From Pseudomonadota bacterium (lineage in GTDB: Bacteria > Pseudomonadota > Gammaproteobacteria > Steroidobacterales > Steroidobacteraceae), in NCBI GenBank assembly GCA_021847105.1, contig JAJZUT010000022.1, forward strand, positions 1 to 57,980: DNA of 57,980 nt, given 5' to 3'. This document shows positions 16,887 through 27,300 of the stretch, one piece after another. The notes under the pieces were generated by a model. It saw only the letters and a program-made list of their open reading frames with translations, had not been told where the DNA came from and made no database searches. The translations under genes and the position numbers were made by a program. Position 1 is the stretch's first letter. Each line of letters begins with the position of its first letter.

Positions 16887-19013
16887 TCAGCGCCGCGCTG
16901 GGGCAGCCAGTCCGTGGTAGCGCAGCAGCGGCCCGATACGGGGATTGCGCCCGTAGAAGCTGCGGAACATCTGCCAATAGCCTTCCGTGTGCCCGCGCGC
17001 CAGGATCCGCTCGCGGAAGCGCTGCCCGTTCGCCCGGGTCGGGCCGCCGTGCCGCAGGAACCAGTCGTAGGCGTCATCGGCCAGCATCTCAGTCCACAAA
17101 TACGAGTAATAACCCGCGGCATAGCCTCCGCCCCAGATGTGCGGGAAATAGCTCGAGCGGTAACGCGGTGGCACATCCGCAAGCGCAAGACCGGTGCGCT
17201 CGAGCGCGGCCTGCTCGAATGCATCGGGCTGCTCGAGCGGCGCGTTCCACGGCACGGTGTGCCACTGCATGTCGAGCTCGGCCGCCTCCAGCTCCTCGCC
17301 CACGCTGTAGCCGGCGTTGAAGTTGCGCGCGCGCAGGATCTTCGCCAGCAGCGCCCGTGGCATCGGCTTGCCGGTCCGGTCATTGAGCGCATAGTGGCGC
17401 AGCACCGCCGGGTACAACGCCCAACGCTCATCGAACTGGGAAGGAAACTCGACGAAATCCCGCGCCGTGTTGGTGCCGGAGAGACTCGGATACACCTCAT
17501 CGGCAAACAGGCTGTTCAAGCCGTGGCCGAATTCATGAAACATGGTGATCGCATCGTCGATGCTGATCAGCGCCGGGTGCCCCGCGGCCGGGGGCGTGAA
17601 GTTCGCCACGTTGTACACCACCGGCAGATGGCCGAGCAGCGTCGACTGCACCACGAAGTTGTCCATCCAGGCGCCGCCGGACTTGTTCGCCCGGTGGAAG
17701 TAGTCGAAATAGATCAGGCCGAGCGGCTTGCCGGTGGTGTCGTACACCTCGAACACCCGCACGTCCTTCTGGTACACCGGCAGGTCCTTGCGTTCCTTGA
17801 AGGTGATGCCGTAGAGCCGGTGCGCGAGATAGAACAGGCCGCGCTGCAGCACGTTGTCGAGCACCAAATACGGGCGCACCTCGGCATCGGTCAGGTGGTA
17901 GCGCGACGCCTTGGCACGATTGACGTAGTACTCCCAGTCCCAGGGGCGCAGCTGAAAGTGCCCTCCGTCGCGTACGATCTGCGCCTGCAGGATGCGCGCC
18001 TCGCGATGCACCGCCGCCACGGTGGGCGGCACCAGCTGACTGAGGAAGTGCTCGACCGCCGCCGGATTGTGCGCCATCTGCGTCTGCAACCGGTAAGCGG
18101 CGAAGTTCGGGTAACCGAGCAGGTGCGCCTTGAGGGCGCGCAGGTGGGCGAGCTCCTCGATGGTGTGTCGGGTGTCATCGGCACCACCGTGCTCGGTCCG
18201 CGTCCAGGACTTCTCGAACAGTTCGCGGCGTACCGCCCGATTGCTGAGATACGCGAGCGCCGGCTGCTGAGTCGTGCTCTGCAGCGTGAGGACCCACTTG
18301 CCGGGGAGCCCGCGCTCGCGCGCGGCCCGCGCCGCCGCAGCGATCATGCCAGGGGTAAGCCCCGCCAGATCGCTCTTGCGGCTGATCACGAGCGCACCGG
18401 CGTCCGTGGCGGCCAGCAGCTGCTGCTGGAACGCCGTGATCAATTGCGCCAGACGCTCGTTGATCGCCGCCAGATGGCGTTTGTCGGCCGGCGCGAGCAG
18501 CGCCCCGTTCATCACGAAGTGACGGTAGTACAGGCGCACCAGCGCCTGCGCCTCGGGCAGCCCCTTCAGCTGCGCACGCTCGGCGTACACTGCTTTGACG
18601 CGCGCGAACAGCCGCCCGTTCAGATAGAGATCATTATCGAGCGCGGCGAGCGGGCCGGCCTCCTCGGCCTGCACCTTTTGCAGTGTCGGATCGGTATTGG
18701 CCGAGGTGAGCGCGTTGAACACGCCGAGGACGCGGTTCAGCATCCGCCCCGAGCGCTCCAGGGCCACCAGCGTGTTCTGGAAGGTCGGCGGCGCGGGGTT
18801 GTCGGCGATGCGCACGATCTCGGCGCGCTCGCGCCGGATGCCCTCGCGGATTGCCGGCTGGAAGTCCGCATCGTGAATCAGATTGAATTGCGGTGCGTGA
18901 AACGGCAGTGGACTCGGCTGCGCGAACGGATTGGCGGCCGCGTGCGCCGTTGCGGCCAGCGCCCAGCCGAGCGCCGCGGCACCGATCGCGCGACTCAGGA
19001 ATGTCCCCCTCAT
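16887..19013 (-). CDS. M3-family zinc metallopeptidase (peptidyl-dipeptidase Dcp-like), exported
   Basis: Protein of 708 residues starting at ATG 19013 (MRGTFLSRA), chosen over five extra upstream codons because GAGGAG lies 7 nt before it. A signal peptide (AIGAAALGWALAATAHAA) points to the periplasm. The thimet-oligopeptidase fold is clear: zinc motif HEFGH at about residue 492, downstream GTNTARDFVEFPSQFDE containing the third-ligand Glu region, and the conserved YRSSYFPHIWGGGYAAGYYSYLW substrate-binding segment (split here). Dcp-type enzymes remove C-terminal dipeptides, and the size (about 680-720) fits. It degrades imported or cell-envelope peptides for nutrition. Monocistronic, with a perfect hairpin after the stop. 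Confidence 0.93.
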   Translation of the reverse strand: MRGTFLSRAIGAAALGWALAATAHAAANPFAQPSPLPFHAPQFNLIHDADFQPAIREGIRRERAEIVRIADNPAPPTFQNTLVALERSGRMLNRVLGVFNALTSANTDPTLQKVQAEEAGPLAALDNDLYLNGRLFARVKAVYAERAQLKGLPEAQALVRLYYRHFVMNGALLAPADKRHLAAINERLAQLITAFQQQLLAATDAGALVISRKSDLAGLTPGMIAAAARAARERGLPGKWVLTLQSTTQQPALAYLSNRAVRRELFEKSWTRTEHGGADDTRHTIEELAHLRALKAHLLGYPNFAAYRLQTQMAHNPAAVEHFLSQLVPPTVAAVHREARILQAQIVRDGGHFQLRPWDWEYYVNRAKASRYHLTDAEVRPYLVLDNVLQRGLFYLAHRLYGITFKERKDLPVYQKDVRVFEVYDTTGKPLGLIYFDYFHRANKSGGAWMDNFVVQSTLLGHLPVVYNVANFTPPAAGHPALISIDDAITMFHEFGHGLNSLFADEVYPSLSGTNTARDFVEFPSQFDERWALYPAVLRHYALNDRTGKPMPRALLAKILRARNFNAGYSVGEELEAAELDMQWHTVPWNAPLEQPDAFEQAALERTGLALADVPPRYRSSYFPHIWGGGYAAGYYSYLWTEMLADDAYDWFLRHGGPTRANGQRFRERILARGHTEGYWQMFRSFYGRNPRIGPLLRYHGLAAPARR

Positions 19014-19455
19014 ACTCGCTCTCCTCAAAGTTCGTGGCGCACGACAGGTCTGCTTTCACCACGACCGCTGCCGGCGTAAAGAGCGCGAGTATACGCGCCC
19101 ACTTTCCGCCGCCGCGTAACGGCCGGACGCGCCGCCGGCTCGGGATGGCCCGCCGAGGGGCTCAGCCCAGCGTAGCGGCACCAAGTGGGCAGGAGTGGCG
19201 ATGCGCGGGCACGCTGCGCGGAGCACCGCACGACTCGCCCGAGGCTGTCAGAGCCATGGCACTGCGAGGTCCCGACGCAAACAACGCATCACCCGTCCGC
19301 TGTGCGGCCGATGATTCCCTCCTTCGCCGACGGCGCAGCCGATGCCCTCGTGACCGATTGGCGTGCCCGCTGATCGACATGGCCGGTTCGCAGGGCCGGG
19401 CCGCCCCGCCCGCGCGCCACTGATGGATCTGTCCGTTCGCTGACCGAACCTCGCG
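19014..19455. other. 442-bp intergenic region
   Basis: Between the M3 peptidase start and the end of the LuxR-type gene, both on the minus strand. It should contain the peptidase promoter and the terminator of the regulator. No frame gives a plausible protein and I see no strong hairpin, repeat or RNA gene. Confidence 0.5.
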
Positions 19456-20652
19456 TCAGCGAATCGCACCTGGCTGCAAGGCGGCGCTCGAGGAGAGCAA
19501 CCAGCGCACGAGTTCGCTCTGCCGGCGCAAGCCGGTCTTCTGGAATGCGCTCTTCAGTTGACTTGAGGCGGTGTTGCGCGAGATGTGCCGGCGCTCGGCA
19601 TAGCGTTTGAGCGTCTCGCCCTCGGCCATCGCGATGGCCACCTGCACCTCCGCCGGCGTCAGGCCGTAGACGTGCCGCAGCAGCTCCGCGCCGACCATGG
19701 GAATGCGCGCCTGCCCGTCATGGATCACCAAGGCACACGCCGCGAGACTGCGACTGAATCGGCACCCCAAATCACTGTACTGTCCCTGCGGCAGGGCCAG
19801 GGCTTGCAGAGAGAGCATCTCCCCATTGCGTCTCGGGAGTTGCGCCACCGTGGCGCGGCGCTCTTTGGCACTACGCACCGGATCGAGCGCCGCCGCGATG
19901 GCGGCACGCAGGGCGGTCTGACCGTGCGCCGCTCCGCGCACAGTCACATCACCGGAGCGACTCAGCAGCAGCGGATCCCCGCGCCGCAGCTCGGTCTGGG
20001 CGGCCGCATTGCTGTGCAGTGCACGCCCGGACGCGTCAAGCAGCACGATGGCGGCCGGTACCGTATCCAGTAGCGCGAGCGAAGCATTCGACAGCCCCTG
20101 CAGGAACACGAACCGGCGCTGGATATTGGCCGCGCGGGCCAAGTGCGGCAGCAGCGTCTGATAGAGGCGAATCTCCGCAGCGGTGAAATCGCCGCTGCGG
20201 CGGCTGCGCAGCGAGCTGAATTTCATCGCGCAGGGACCATCACGCATGATGATGCCGCCGATGGCGTGAAAATAGTCCTGCGGCCGCAGCCAGTCCTGGT
20301 AGAACTCCGTCTTCGGCAGCTTGCGCTCCGGATACAGCATCGATCCGGTGACGGGCCGGCCGGGCTTGAGCATCGCCTCGTTCTGCGCCCAGACGTTGAC
20401 GTGATTGTAGTATTCCTCCAGAACGCTCATGAACTGCTCATCGAAGCCGACGACGGCATTGGGGAAGCCCTCGCTGGAAGCGGTGCTCGCATCCAGCGTT
20501 TCGAAGTTGTGGGTGTAGATGATGGTCCCCCGAGTCTCGATCGCGCTGGCGAAGGCCCGCAAGAATGCGGGCCACTGGGAGGCATCAAAGGCCGCCTCGT
20601 AAATGAGGTTGATCAGGGCGTGGACGGTTTCTTCGGTAATCCGCGCAGGCAT
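19456..20652 (-). CDS. LuxR-family transcriptional regulator
   Basis: Protein of 398 residues. The start ATG at 20652 (MPARITEETV) is preferred because an AAAGG element lies about 10 nt upstream and the frame beyond it is Arg/Ala-rich junk. Residues 1-320 form a ligand or sensor region with no recognisable named domain; it resembles the PAS-like N-terminus of large LuxR-type regulators (LINLIYEAAFDASQWPAFLRAF near residue 12-33, given here in part). Residues about 330-395 are a LuxR helix-turn-helix: YGLTPAEVQVAIAMAEGETL, then HISRNTASSQLKSAFQKTG. It should bind DNA as a dimer, ligand unknown. No synthase or receiver partner lies next to it, so it is an orphan regulator. Target unclear; the empty 1.2-kb region upstream offers no hint. 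Confidence 0.85.
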   Translation of the reverse strand: MPARITEETVHALINLIYEAAFDASQWPAFLRAFASAIETRGTIIYTHNFETLDASTASSEGFPNAVVGFDEQFMSVLEEYYNHVNVWAQNEAMLKPGRPVTGSMLYPERKLPKTEFYQDWLRPQDYFHAIGGIIMRDGPCAMKFSSLRSRRSGDFTAAEIRLYQTLLPHLARAANIQRRFVFLQGLSNASLALLDTVPAAIVLLDASGRALHSNAAAQTELRRGDPLLLSRSGDVTVRGAAHGQTALRAAIAAALDPVRSAKERRATVAQLPRRNGEMLSLQALALPQGQYSDLGCRFSRSLAACALVIHDGQARIPMVGAELLRHVYGLTPAEVQVAIAMAEGETLKRYAERRHISRNTASSQLKSAFQKTGLRRQSELVRWLLSSSAALQPGAIR

Positions 20653-21811
20653 TTTTTTACGCCTTTGTTGTTGGAGCGTTACCTCAGGCGCGGCAGCGCC
20701 ATCCCGCGCACGACCTGAACTCGCCGCCCCATCTTCCGCCGTTGCGCGTGGGCGGACCGCCTCCCGCACCCCCACCCGGTCACCTGCCGCCCAGGCCACC
20801 CAACAGTCTGACTCTGAGACCTGACCATGAGACCTGGCCTAAACCGCCGGCAGAGACTCAGGTTGGTTGTATGTCGTTTGTTTGAATCCTAACAAATCCG
20901 GCAATCCTCGCGCAACTTCGCGACCCGAGGGTGTCGCCCCGCGATACCGCCCGTCCCAACCTTGGACTTGACGGATTGTCGACCGGGAGTCATCGGCACG
21001 CATCACCCATTTGGGTGGCGCCGGATCGAGCGACTCCACCGCACAGCGCCGCGCCACGAGGCATTGCGGCCAGAGCCCGGAGCCCTTGCGGAGCACTACA
21101 GACCGCCCGAATGGTGACCGCGCGAGCCGACGGCGCCCCAGTGCCCGACAGACCAGAGGTCGCGATGCAACACCACAACCGAATCGCCCCGATCATCCTC
21201 GGCGTCTGGCCCTCCTGGGCGCAAGCTGCCCGCGTGCCAACGCGGCCGAAAGCGTGCCCCAGTCGGCGCCAACATCATCACGCTCAACCACAGCGATGCG
21301 CTTACAGCTGCCCGGCTCCAGCAGGGCTGTACCGGCGCCCGCCGTACGGAGCGGCTTTGTGCCACCGGGCCACTGCGATGCGGATGCGGCCCTGTGCGGT
21401 GCGGCGGATTTATGTCAACGCCCCCCCTCGAGGTCTCCATGCAGGAGACTTCAACGCCCTGTCAACGGCGTGTATCTCCGGCGTGGCGCTATCGCAGCGA
21501 TCCGCCAGCCGCGGCGCCGTTGCCGAGGCGCGCCACGCGATGCGTCCGCGGTTCGCCAGGATGCCGGCAATCGGTTGGGACCCTGTGCCCGCTACGGGAC
21601 GCACCCGCCCGGTGATGCGCCAAGCCGGTGCCGACCCGGTACGCGGCTTGCTCGCGCCCAACAGCGTCTCGGAACCTGACACGGGGACAGTTCTTCGCCG
21701 ACATCGGTTCGTGTCCCGGTGTCCCCTGAAGTCCAAGGTGAGGCGATTGACTGCGCCGGCAGCCGGCTCATCCGACCGCCCCGTGCGTGTCGCCCGCGGC
21801 GAGTGCGCAGG
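20653..21811. other. 1.16-kb stretch without a recognisable gene, possibly decayed sequence
   Basis: Longest gene-free stretch in the window. Frames are open on both strands but none has a ribosome-binding site, a conserved motif or the expected third-position GC pattern over its length. A peptide-like run (NIITLNHSDALTAARLQQG near 21265-21325, plus strand) and an overlapping run in another frame (HAGDFNALSTACISGVAL near 21440-21490) could be pieces of a frameshifted gene. A 6-bp-stem palindrome TTTGTT-N8-AACAAA lies at 20877-20896 and an imperfect 12-bp inverted repeat at 21678-21723. The LuxR-gene promoter must lie at the left end. Confidence 0.5.
21678..21723. repeat. Imperfect inverted repeat (GACACGGGGACA / TGTCCCGGTGTC)
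   Basis: Arms at 21678-21689 and 21712-21723 are inverted copies with one mismatch in 12, separated by 22 bp. GGGGACA-rich inverted repeats of this kind are often REP-like or remnants at transposase ends. No transposase frame is recognisable next to it, and a single copy is seen here. Confidence 0.4.
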
Positions 21812-22801
21812 CTATGCCGCCGGCCGTCCGGCGCCGCGCGTCATGGCCCAGTCAAACAGCCGGCTCGGCCAGCCCCCCCCCAGACTGGACCCGGTCACCG
21901 CCTCGAGCTGATACGGCGCGCCGGTCAGAATCGACTCCGCCGCAGCGAGCCCGCTGCGCACCGCCGGTCCGATGCCCTCGGCCATGTCGCGCGTGGCAAG
22001 ACCGGCCGCGTCGCCGGCGATGAAGGCATTGCCGTTGCGCACCACGTCGACCCGACCGCGCAGATAGTAGCTGTAGCCACTCGGTTCATAGTGCGCGCCA
22101 CGCGCGAGGTCGCGATCGAGCTTGCGCGTCAGGCGCGCCCAATGATCGTGGATGCTGTGACCGGAGCGCTTGATGCGCTCGGCCATGCCGCCGATGCCGA
22201 TATTGAGCCAGCCGTTCTGCTTCGGCACGTACCAGGAATAGCCCGGCAGGCCGTGTTCGAAGAACCAGAGATGACAGTCCGGATCGCGCCAGTCGTACTC
22301 GATTTCGTGCTCGAGCGTGACCGTCTGCAGTTCCGTCGCGCGGGGATTGAGCTCGCGGAACAGTGTGCGATACACCGGGCAGCGCGTACCGCCGGCTCCG
22401 ATCAGGTAGCGGGCGCGGAACGCCTCGTCGATCACAAATCCGCCCCCGTCCTCGCGGATCTGCCGCACGTTGTGCTGCACCACCGGGGCGCCACTGCGCT
22501 CGAGCAGCCAGGCGTCGAACTCCACGCGGCGGATCGAGTGCTGCACACAGCGGATGGGCAGATGCAGGCCCTTGACGTGCAGGTGCATCCGCTCAAAGGT
22601 GAGGAAGCGGTGCGGATAGCTTGCGATATCGATCTGCAGATCGCGCACGACTTCCGGGGTAATCCACCCGGCGCACAGCTTCAGGCGCGGGAAGCTCGCC
22701 TGATCGAGCACCAGCACGTCGCAACCGGCGCGCGCCAGCTGCCAGGCCGCGCTCGAGCCGGCCGGCCCACCGCCGACAATCAGCACCTCACAGCTGCGCA
22801 T
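21812..22801 (-). CDS. FAD-dependent oxidoreductase, geranylgeranyl-reductase-like
   Basis: Protein of 329 residues. The N-terminus has the FAD dinucleotide fold VLIVGGGPAGSSAAWQLARAG, followed by the C(A)GG/GW-type segment RLKLCAGWITPEVV. Near the C-terminus is the second FAD motif FIAGDAAGLATRDMAEGIGPA. This layout (GxGxxG, PxxYxW-type substrate loop GYSWYVPK, GD motif) matches the geranylgeranyl reductase/tryptophan-halogenase-like family, which reduces double bonds or oxidises lipids. The gene starts 7 bp after the stop of the cyclopropane-synthase-like methyltransferase, so both are made together. Inference: it reduces or otherwise modifies a fatty acyl or isoprenoid chain processed by the methyltransferase. 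It lacks membrane helices. The exact reaction is unknown. Confidence 0.85.
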   Translation of the reverse strand: MRSCEVLIVGGGPAGSSAAWQLARAGCDVLVLDQASFPRLKLCAGWITPEVVRDLQIDIASYPHRFLTFERMHLHVKGLHLPIRCVQHSIRRVEFDAWLLERSGAPVVQHNVRQIREDGGGFVIDEAFRARYLIGAGGTRCPVYRTLFRELNPRATELQTVTLEHEIEYDWRDPDCHLWFFEHGLPGYSWYVPKQNGWLNIGIGGMAERIKRSGHSIHDHWARLTRKLDRDLARGAHYEPSGYSYYLRGRVDVVRNGNAFIAGDAAGLATRDMAEGIGPAVRSGLAAAESILTGAPYQLEAVTGSSLGGGWPSRLFDWAMTRGAGRPAA

Positions 22802-22808
22802 CGGGCCC

Positions 22809-24086
22809 TCAGCGCGCGTACAAGTGCGCGCGGGTCATGGGCACGTTGTTGTTCTGCCGGGTCGCGAACAGCACCTGGAACAACTGCAGCGTGCCGGTGG
22901 TGAACCCGGCAATCGAGCCGGCGAGATACATCCGCCACATACGCACGAACCGGGCATCGAACATCTGCTCGATGCGCCCGGAGGCCTGCTCGAACAGCTC
23001 GAGCCAGTGCCGCAACGTCTGGGCATAGTGCAGGCGCAGATTCTCCACGTCCAGGATCGACAGATCCCACGGCTCGAAGATGCGCATCATCTCTGCGAGC
23101 GACGGCGGATAGGCGCCGGGGAAGATACGCTTCTCGATCCACGGCTGCAGCGGCGCCGGATAGTTGCGGCCGATCGAGTGGATCAGACCACGACCGTTGT
23201 CGCCGAGCGAACGGGACACCACTGCCCCCAGCCCCTCGTAGTGCTCGACCCCGACATGCTCGAGCATGCCCACCGAGACGAACGCATCGTAGCGGCCGGA
23301 GATGTTGCGGTAGTCGTCCTGCACGTACTCGACCTGGCCGGTGAGCCCTTCGCGCTCGGCCCGCTCGCGCGCGTAGGCGACCTGCTCACGGGAGATGTTG
23401 AACGCGCGGACCTTCACGCCGTAGTGACGCGCCATGTGCAGAGCCAGGGTGCCCCAACCGCAACCGGCCTCGACCACACTCTCCCCGGGCTGCAGCCGCA
23501 TCTTGCGGCAGACGTGATCCATCTTGGCCACCTGCGCCGCATCGAGCGTAGTGTCGGCCGTCGGGTAGTACGCACACGTGTAAGCCATCGTCTGCCCGAG
23601 CCAGAGCGAGTAGAACGGGTTGCCGATGTCATAGTGGTGGTGGATGTTCTGGCGCGACCCGGCGAGCGTATTGACGTGCGGGCGGCGCACGTGCGCCATG
23701 AGGCGCGCGAGCCCCGAGGGGGCCGGCGCACGCGAACCGGCGAGATACACCACCTCGAGCAGACGCACCAAGTCGCCCTCGATGCGGATGCTGCCGTCGC
23801 TGTAGGCGTCCGGAAAGCGCAGCTGCGGATCGGCCAGGATGGCCATCAGCGCGCGGCGGCTCGGAATGTGCACCCGGCACACCGGCTCACAGCCCACCGG
23901 CGCAATGCGCTCGCCCGTCCACAGCACGAATTCGAGCTCGGGGTTACCGAGCCGTCCGAGCAGTTTGGCGAGCAGCCGGCCCTCGAGCGAGTCGCCGCGC
24001 GCGGGCTCGGGAAGCGGCCGTTCGGCCGGACCCTGCCGCCCTGTGGCGTTCGGTGAGGTCATCAGGCTCTCGTCACTGGCATTCAC
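22809..24086 (-). CDS. Cyclopropane-fatty-acyl-phospholipid synthase family methyltransferase
   Basis: Protein of 425 residues starting at GTG 24086, supported by GAGGAGG 4-5 nt upstream; a nearby ATG is out of frame. The first 130 residues form the lipid-binding N-terminal domain. The SAM-binding core begins at IHHHYDIGNPFYSLWLG and TCAYYPTADTTLDAAQ, with motif I VVEAGCGWGTLALHMA and SVGMLEHVG. The C-terminal part LAGSIAGFTTGTLQLFQVLF is characteristic of the family. It methylates cis double bonds of membrane phospholipids with S-adenosylmethionine to give cyclopropane or related mid-chain branched chains. It is first in a two-gene operon with the FAD-dependent reductase 7 bp downstream, a pairing that suggests a further modification of the methylated chain. 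Confidence 0.92.
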   Translation of the reverse strand: MNASDESLMTSPNATGRQGPAERPLPEPARGDSLEGRLLAKLLGRLGNPELEFVLWTGERIAPVGCEPVCRVHIPSRRALMAILADPQLRFPDAYSDGSIRIEGDLVRLLEVVYLAGSRAPAPSGLARLMAHVRRPHVNTLAGSRQNIHHHYDIGNPFYSLWLGQTMAYTCAYYPTADTTLDAAQVAKMDHVCRKMRLQPGESVVEAGCGWGTLALHMARHYGVKVRAFNISREQVAYARERAEREGLTGQVEYVQDDYRNISGRYDAFVSVGMLEHVGVEHYEGLGAVVSRSLGDNGRGLIHSIGRNYPAPLQPWIEKRIFPGAYPPSLAEMMRIFEPWDLSILDVENLRLHYAQTLRHWLELFEQASGRIEQMFDARFVRMWRMYLAGSIAGFTTGTLQLFQVLFATRQNNNVPMTRAHLYAR

Positions 24087-24305
24087 GGCGCCTCCTCGCT
24101 GCCTTTGGCAAGCATTGTTCTGGATCTAATCTAGCATGGCCGGCCCGCCGCCCGCAGCGCGTCCGGACGCGCCGCCCCGAAGGCCCCGCTCGGCCAGCCG
24201 AATTGTCACCCGCCGGGGGCTTCCTCTACCCTATCCTCAGCGTCGTTCAAGACCCATAACAAATGCGGATCGGCACCGCCGTTCCGCCTCGGGAGGTACT
24301 GCATC

Positions 24306-27300
24306 ATGCCCACTGCCCTGCGCCCGCTCCGCTCGCGCGCCTTGCCCCTGATCGCCCTCGGCGCCGTCCTCGGCGCGCCGCTCGCGGCCGCCGCAAGTGC
24401 CCCGTCCACTGCGCCGAGCGCCCCCTACGCGGCGCTGCGCTGGCGCAACGTCGGCCCGTGGATCGGCGGGCGCGTGGTGGCCGTGGCCGGCGTCACGCAG
24501 GACCCGGATCTCTTCTACATGGGCGCGGTCGACGGCGGGGTCTGGCGCAGCACCGATTACGGCAACCGCTGGGTCAATATCACCGACCACGCGCTGCCGG
24601 GCTCGAGCGAGAGCATTGGCGCGATTGCCGTGGCCCCCTCGAACCCCAACATTCTCTACGTCGGCACCGGCGAGAGCGACATCCGCGGTGATGTGATCAC
24701 CGGCGATGGCGTGTTCCGCTCGGGCGATGCCGGCAAGACTTGGCAGCGTGCCGGGCTCGCCGACACCCACACCATCAGCGCGCTGGTCATCGATCCGTCG
24801 AACCCCGATGTGGTGTACGCGGCCGCGATGGGCCACGTGTTCAAGTCCAACACCGAGCGCGGCGTGTTCAAGTCCACCGACGGCGGGCGCAGCTGGCACA
24901 AGATTCTCTACGTCAATGCGAAGAGCGGCGCGATCGACCTGGTGATGGACCCGCGCAACCCGCAGGTGCTCTACGCGGCACTGTGGCAGGCGTACCGCAC
25001 GCCGTGGAAGCTCGTGGACGGCGGTACGGGCAGCGGCCTGTACAAGAGCGTCGATGGCGGCGCGCACTGGCAGGAAATCTCGCGCAACCCGGGCTTCCCC
25101 CGCGGACTGCTCGGGCGCATCGGCGTCAGCGTCGCAGCGAGCGACCCGGATGTGCTCTACAGCATCGTGCAGGCCAAGCACGGCGGCGTATTCCGCTCCG
25201 ATGACGGCGGCGCGCACTGGCGCCGCGTCAATCGCAGCTGGAGCCTGCGTCAGCGAGCGTTCTACTACATGGCGATCTACGCCGACCCGACCGACCCCAA
25301 CACCGTGTACGTCCCAGAGGTGGACGCGCTGTGGGTCTCACACGACGGCGGGGAACACTTCTCGATGCTGCACACCCCGCACGGGGACAACCACATCGTG
25401 TGGATCAACCCGCGCAACCCCAAGATCCTGCTGGAAGGCAATGACGGCGGCGCAACCGTCTCGACCGACGGCGGCAAGACCTGGAGCACCGAGCACAATC
25501 AGCCGACGGGCCAGTTCTACCACGTTGCCCTCGACAACCAGTTTCCCTTCGACCTCTACGGCGCACAGCAGGACGAGGGCTCCTTCGAGGGCCCGAGTGC
25601 GACGCCGGATGGGATGGTGCCGCTGGCCGCCTGGCACGGGGTCGCCTACAACGAGGCCACCTTCGTCGCCCCCGATCCGCTCGACGCCCAGGTCACCTGC
25701 GGCAGCGGCTACTTCAGCATCCTCGTCTGCTACGACAAGGCCGTCGGACAGTTCAATGACGTGAGCCCGTGGCCGGACTACCAGGAGGGCGCGCCGGCGA
25801 GCCAGATGAAATACCGCTTCGGCTGGACCCATCCGATCTTCTTCTCGCCCACCGATCCGCACACCCTGCTGCTCGCCTCGCAGTACGTGCTCGAGAGCCA
25901 CGATCTCGGGCGCACCTGGCGGCGCATCAGCCCGGATCTCACCCGCAACGTCCCTGCCACCGAGGGCCCGAGCGGTGGCCCAATCAACCTCGATGCCTCG
26001 GGGGCGGAGATCTTTCCGGACATCTCGGCACTCGCGGTCTCCCCGCGCAACGCCGAGGTGATGTGGGCGGGCTCGGCCGACGGGTTGGTGCACCTCACCC
26101 GCGACGGTGGCCAGCATTGGCAGTCGGTCACGCCGCCCGCGCTACCCGAGTGGACCGAAATCAACGCCATCGTGCCCTCCAGCGTCGCGGCCGGCACGGC
26201 TTATCTCAGCGCCTCGCGCTACATGTGGGACGACTTCCACCCGTACGTGTTCGAGACGACGGATTACGGTGCGCACTGGCGGCAAATCACCACGGGCCTG
26301 CCCGCGCGGGAGTACGTGCTGTCGCTGGCCCAGGATCCGCAGGATCCCAGCCTGCTCTTTGCCGGCACCAAGAACACCGTGTTCGTGAGCCTCAATGGCG
26401 GGCGCCGCTGGCAGCCGCTGACGCTGAACCTGCCCCGCGTGCAGGTCCGCGGCATCGCCATCGACAGCCGACAGGGTGAACTCGCCATCGCCACCCACGG
26501 CCGCTCCCTGTGGATCCTCGACAACCTGCCGCTGCTCGAGCAGTTGACGCACCAGCGCGCCCCCGCGCCCGATGTGCCAGCACTCTACGCGCCCGCGACC
26601 GCGTGGCTCTCTCACGCCTACGGACGCAGCGCCTACGCCCACCGCATCGGCACGGCCGGCACCAATCCGCCGTTCGGCGCGACGGTGTTCTTCCACATCC
26701 CGGCCGACTATCACGGCCAGTTCCCGGTCCGCCTGAGCTTCCTCGACGCCACCGGCCAGACGATCCGCACCTTCACGCTGCACCTGGCGCGACCGGCACC
26801 GAAGCTCAGTGCCGCCGCGCGCGACAATCGCACCCCGGCCGAAGCCCACGCGGCGGCCGAAACCCAGGCCACCGGCATCAGGCCGGGCAACAACCGCTTC
26901 CAGTGGAACCTCCGCTATCCGGATGCAACCGACGTGACGGGCTTCTGGACCCCGGTGGCTGCCGGCGGACTGCCCGACTCAGTGATCGGACCGACCGTGC
27001 TGCCGGGGGAGTACACCGTGGTGCTCGATTACCACGGTGAGCGGCTGCGCGCGCCCTTGGCGGTCAAGCTCGATCCGCGGCTGCACCCGAGTGCGGCGGA
27101 CCTGCAGGCACGCCTCGCGCTGCAGATGCGCATCCACGCGGCGCTCAACACGCTCGATGCGACCATCAACCGCGCCATCACGCTGCGCGCGCGCGTGCAG
27201 GCGGCGATCGCCAAGGTACCCGCCAATGTGCAGGCCCTGCAGCAGGCCCGCACGGCGCTCGATGCCGCGATCGCAGCAGTGGTGCAACTGAAGACGCGCT

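Noticed and set aside
16839..19079. A 746-codon open frame antisense to the M3 peptidase
   Set aside because: The minus-strand frame has HEFGH and the family layout; the antisense frame is composition noise.
20877..20896. tRNA T-arm-like TTTGAATCC sequence
   Set aside because: No acceptor, D or anticodon arm around it; only a small TTTGTT/AACAAA palindrome.
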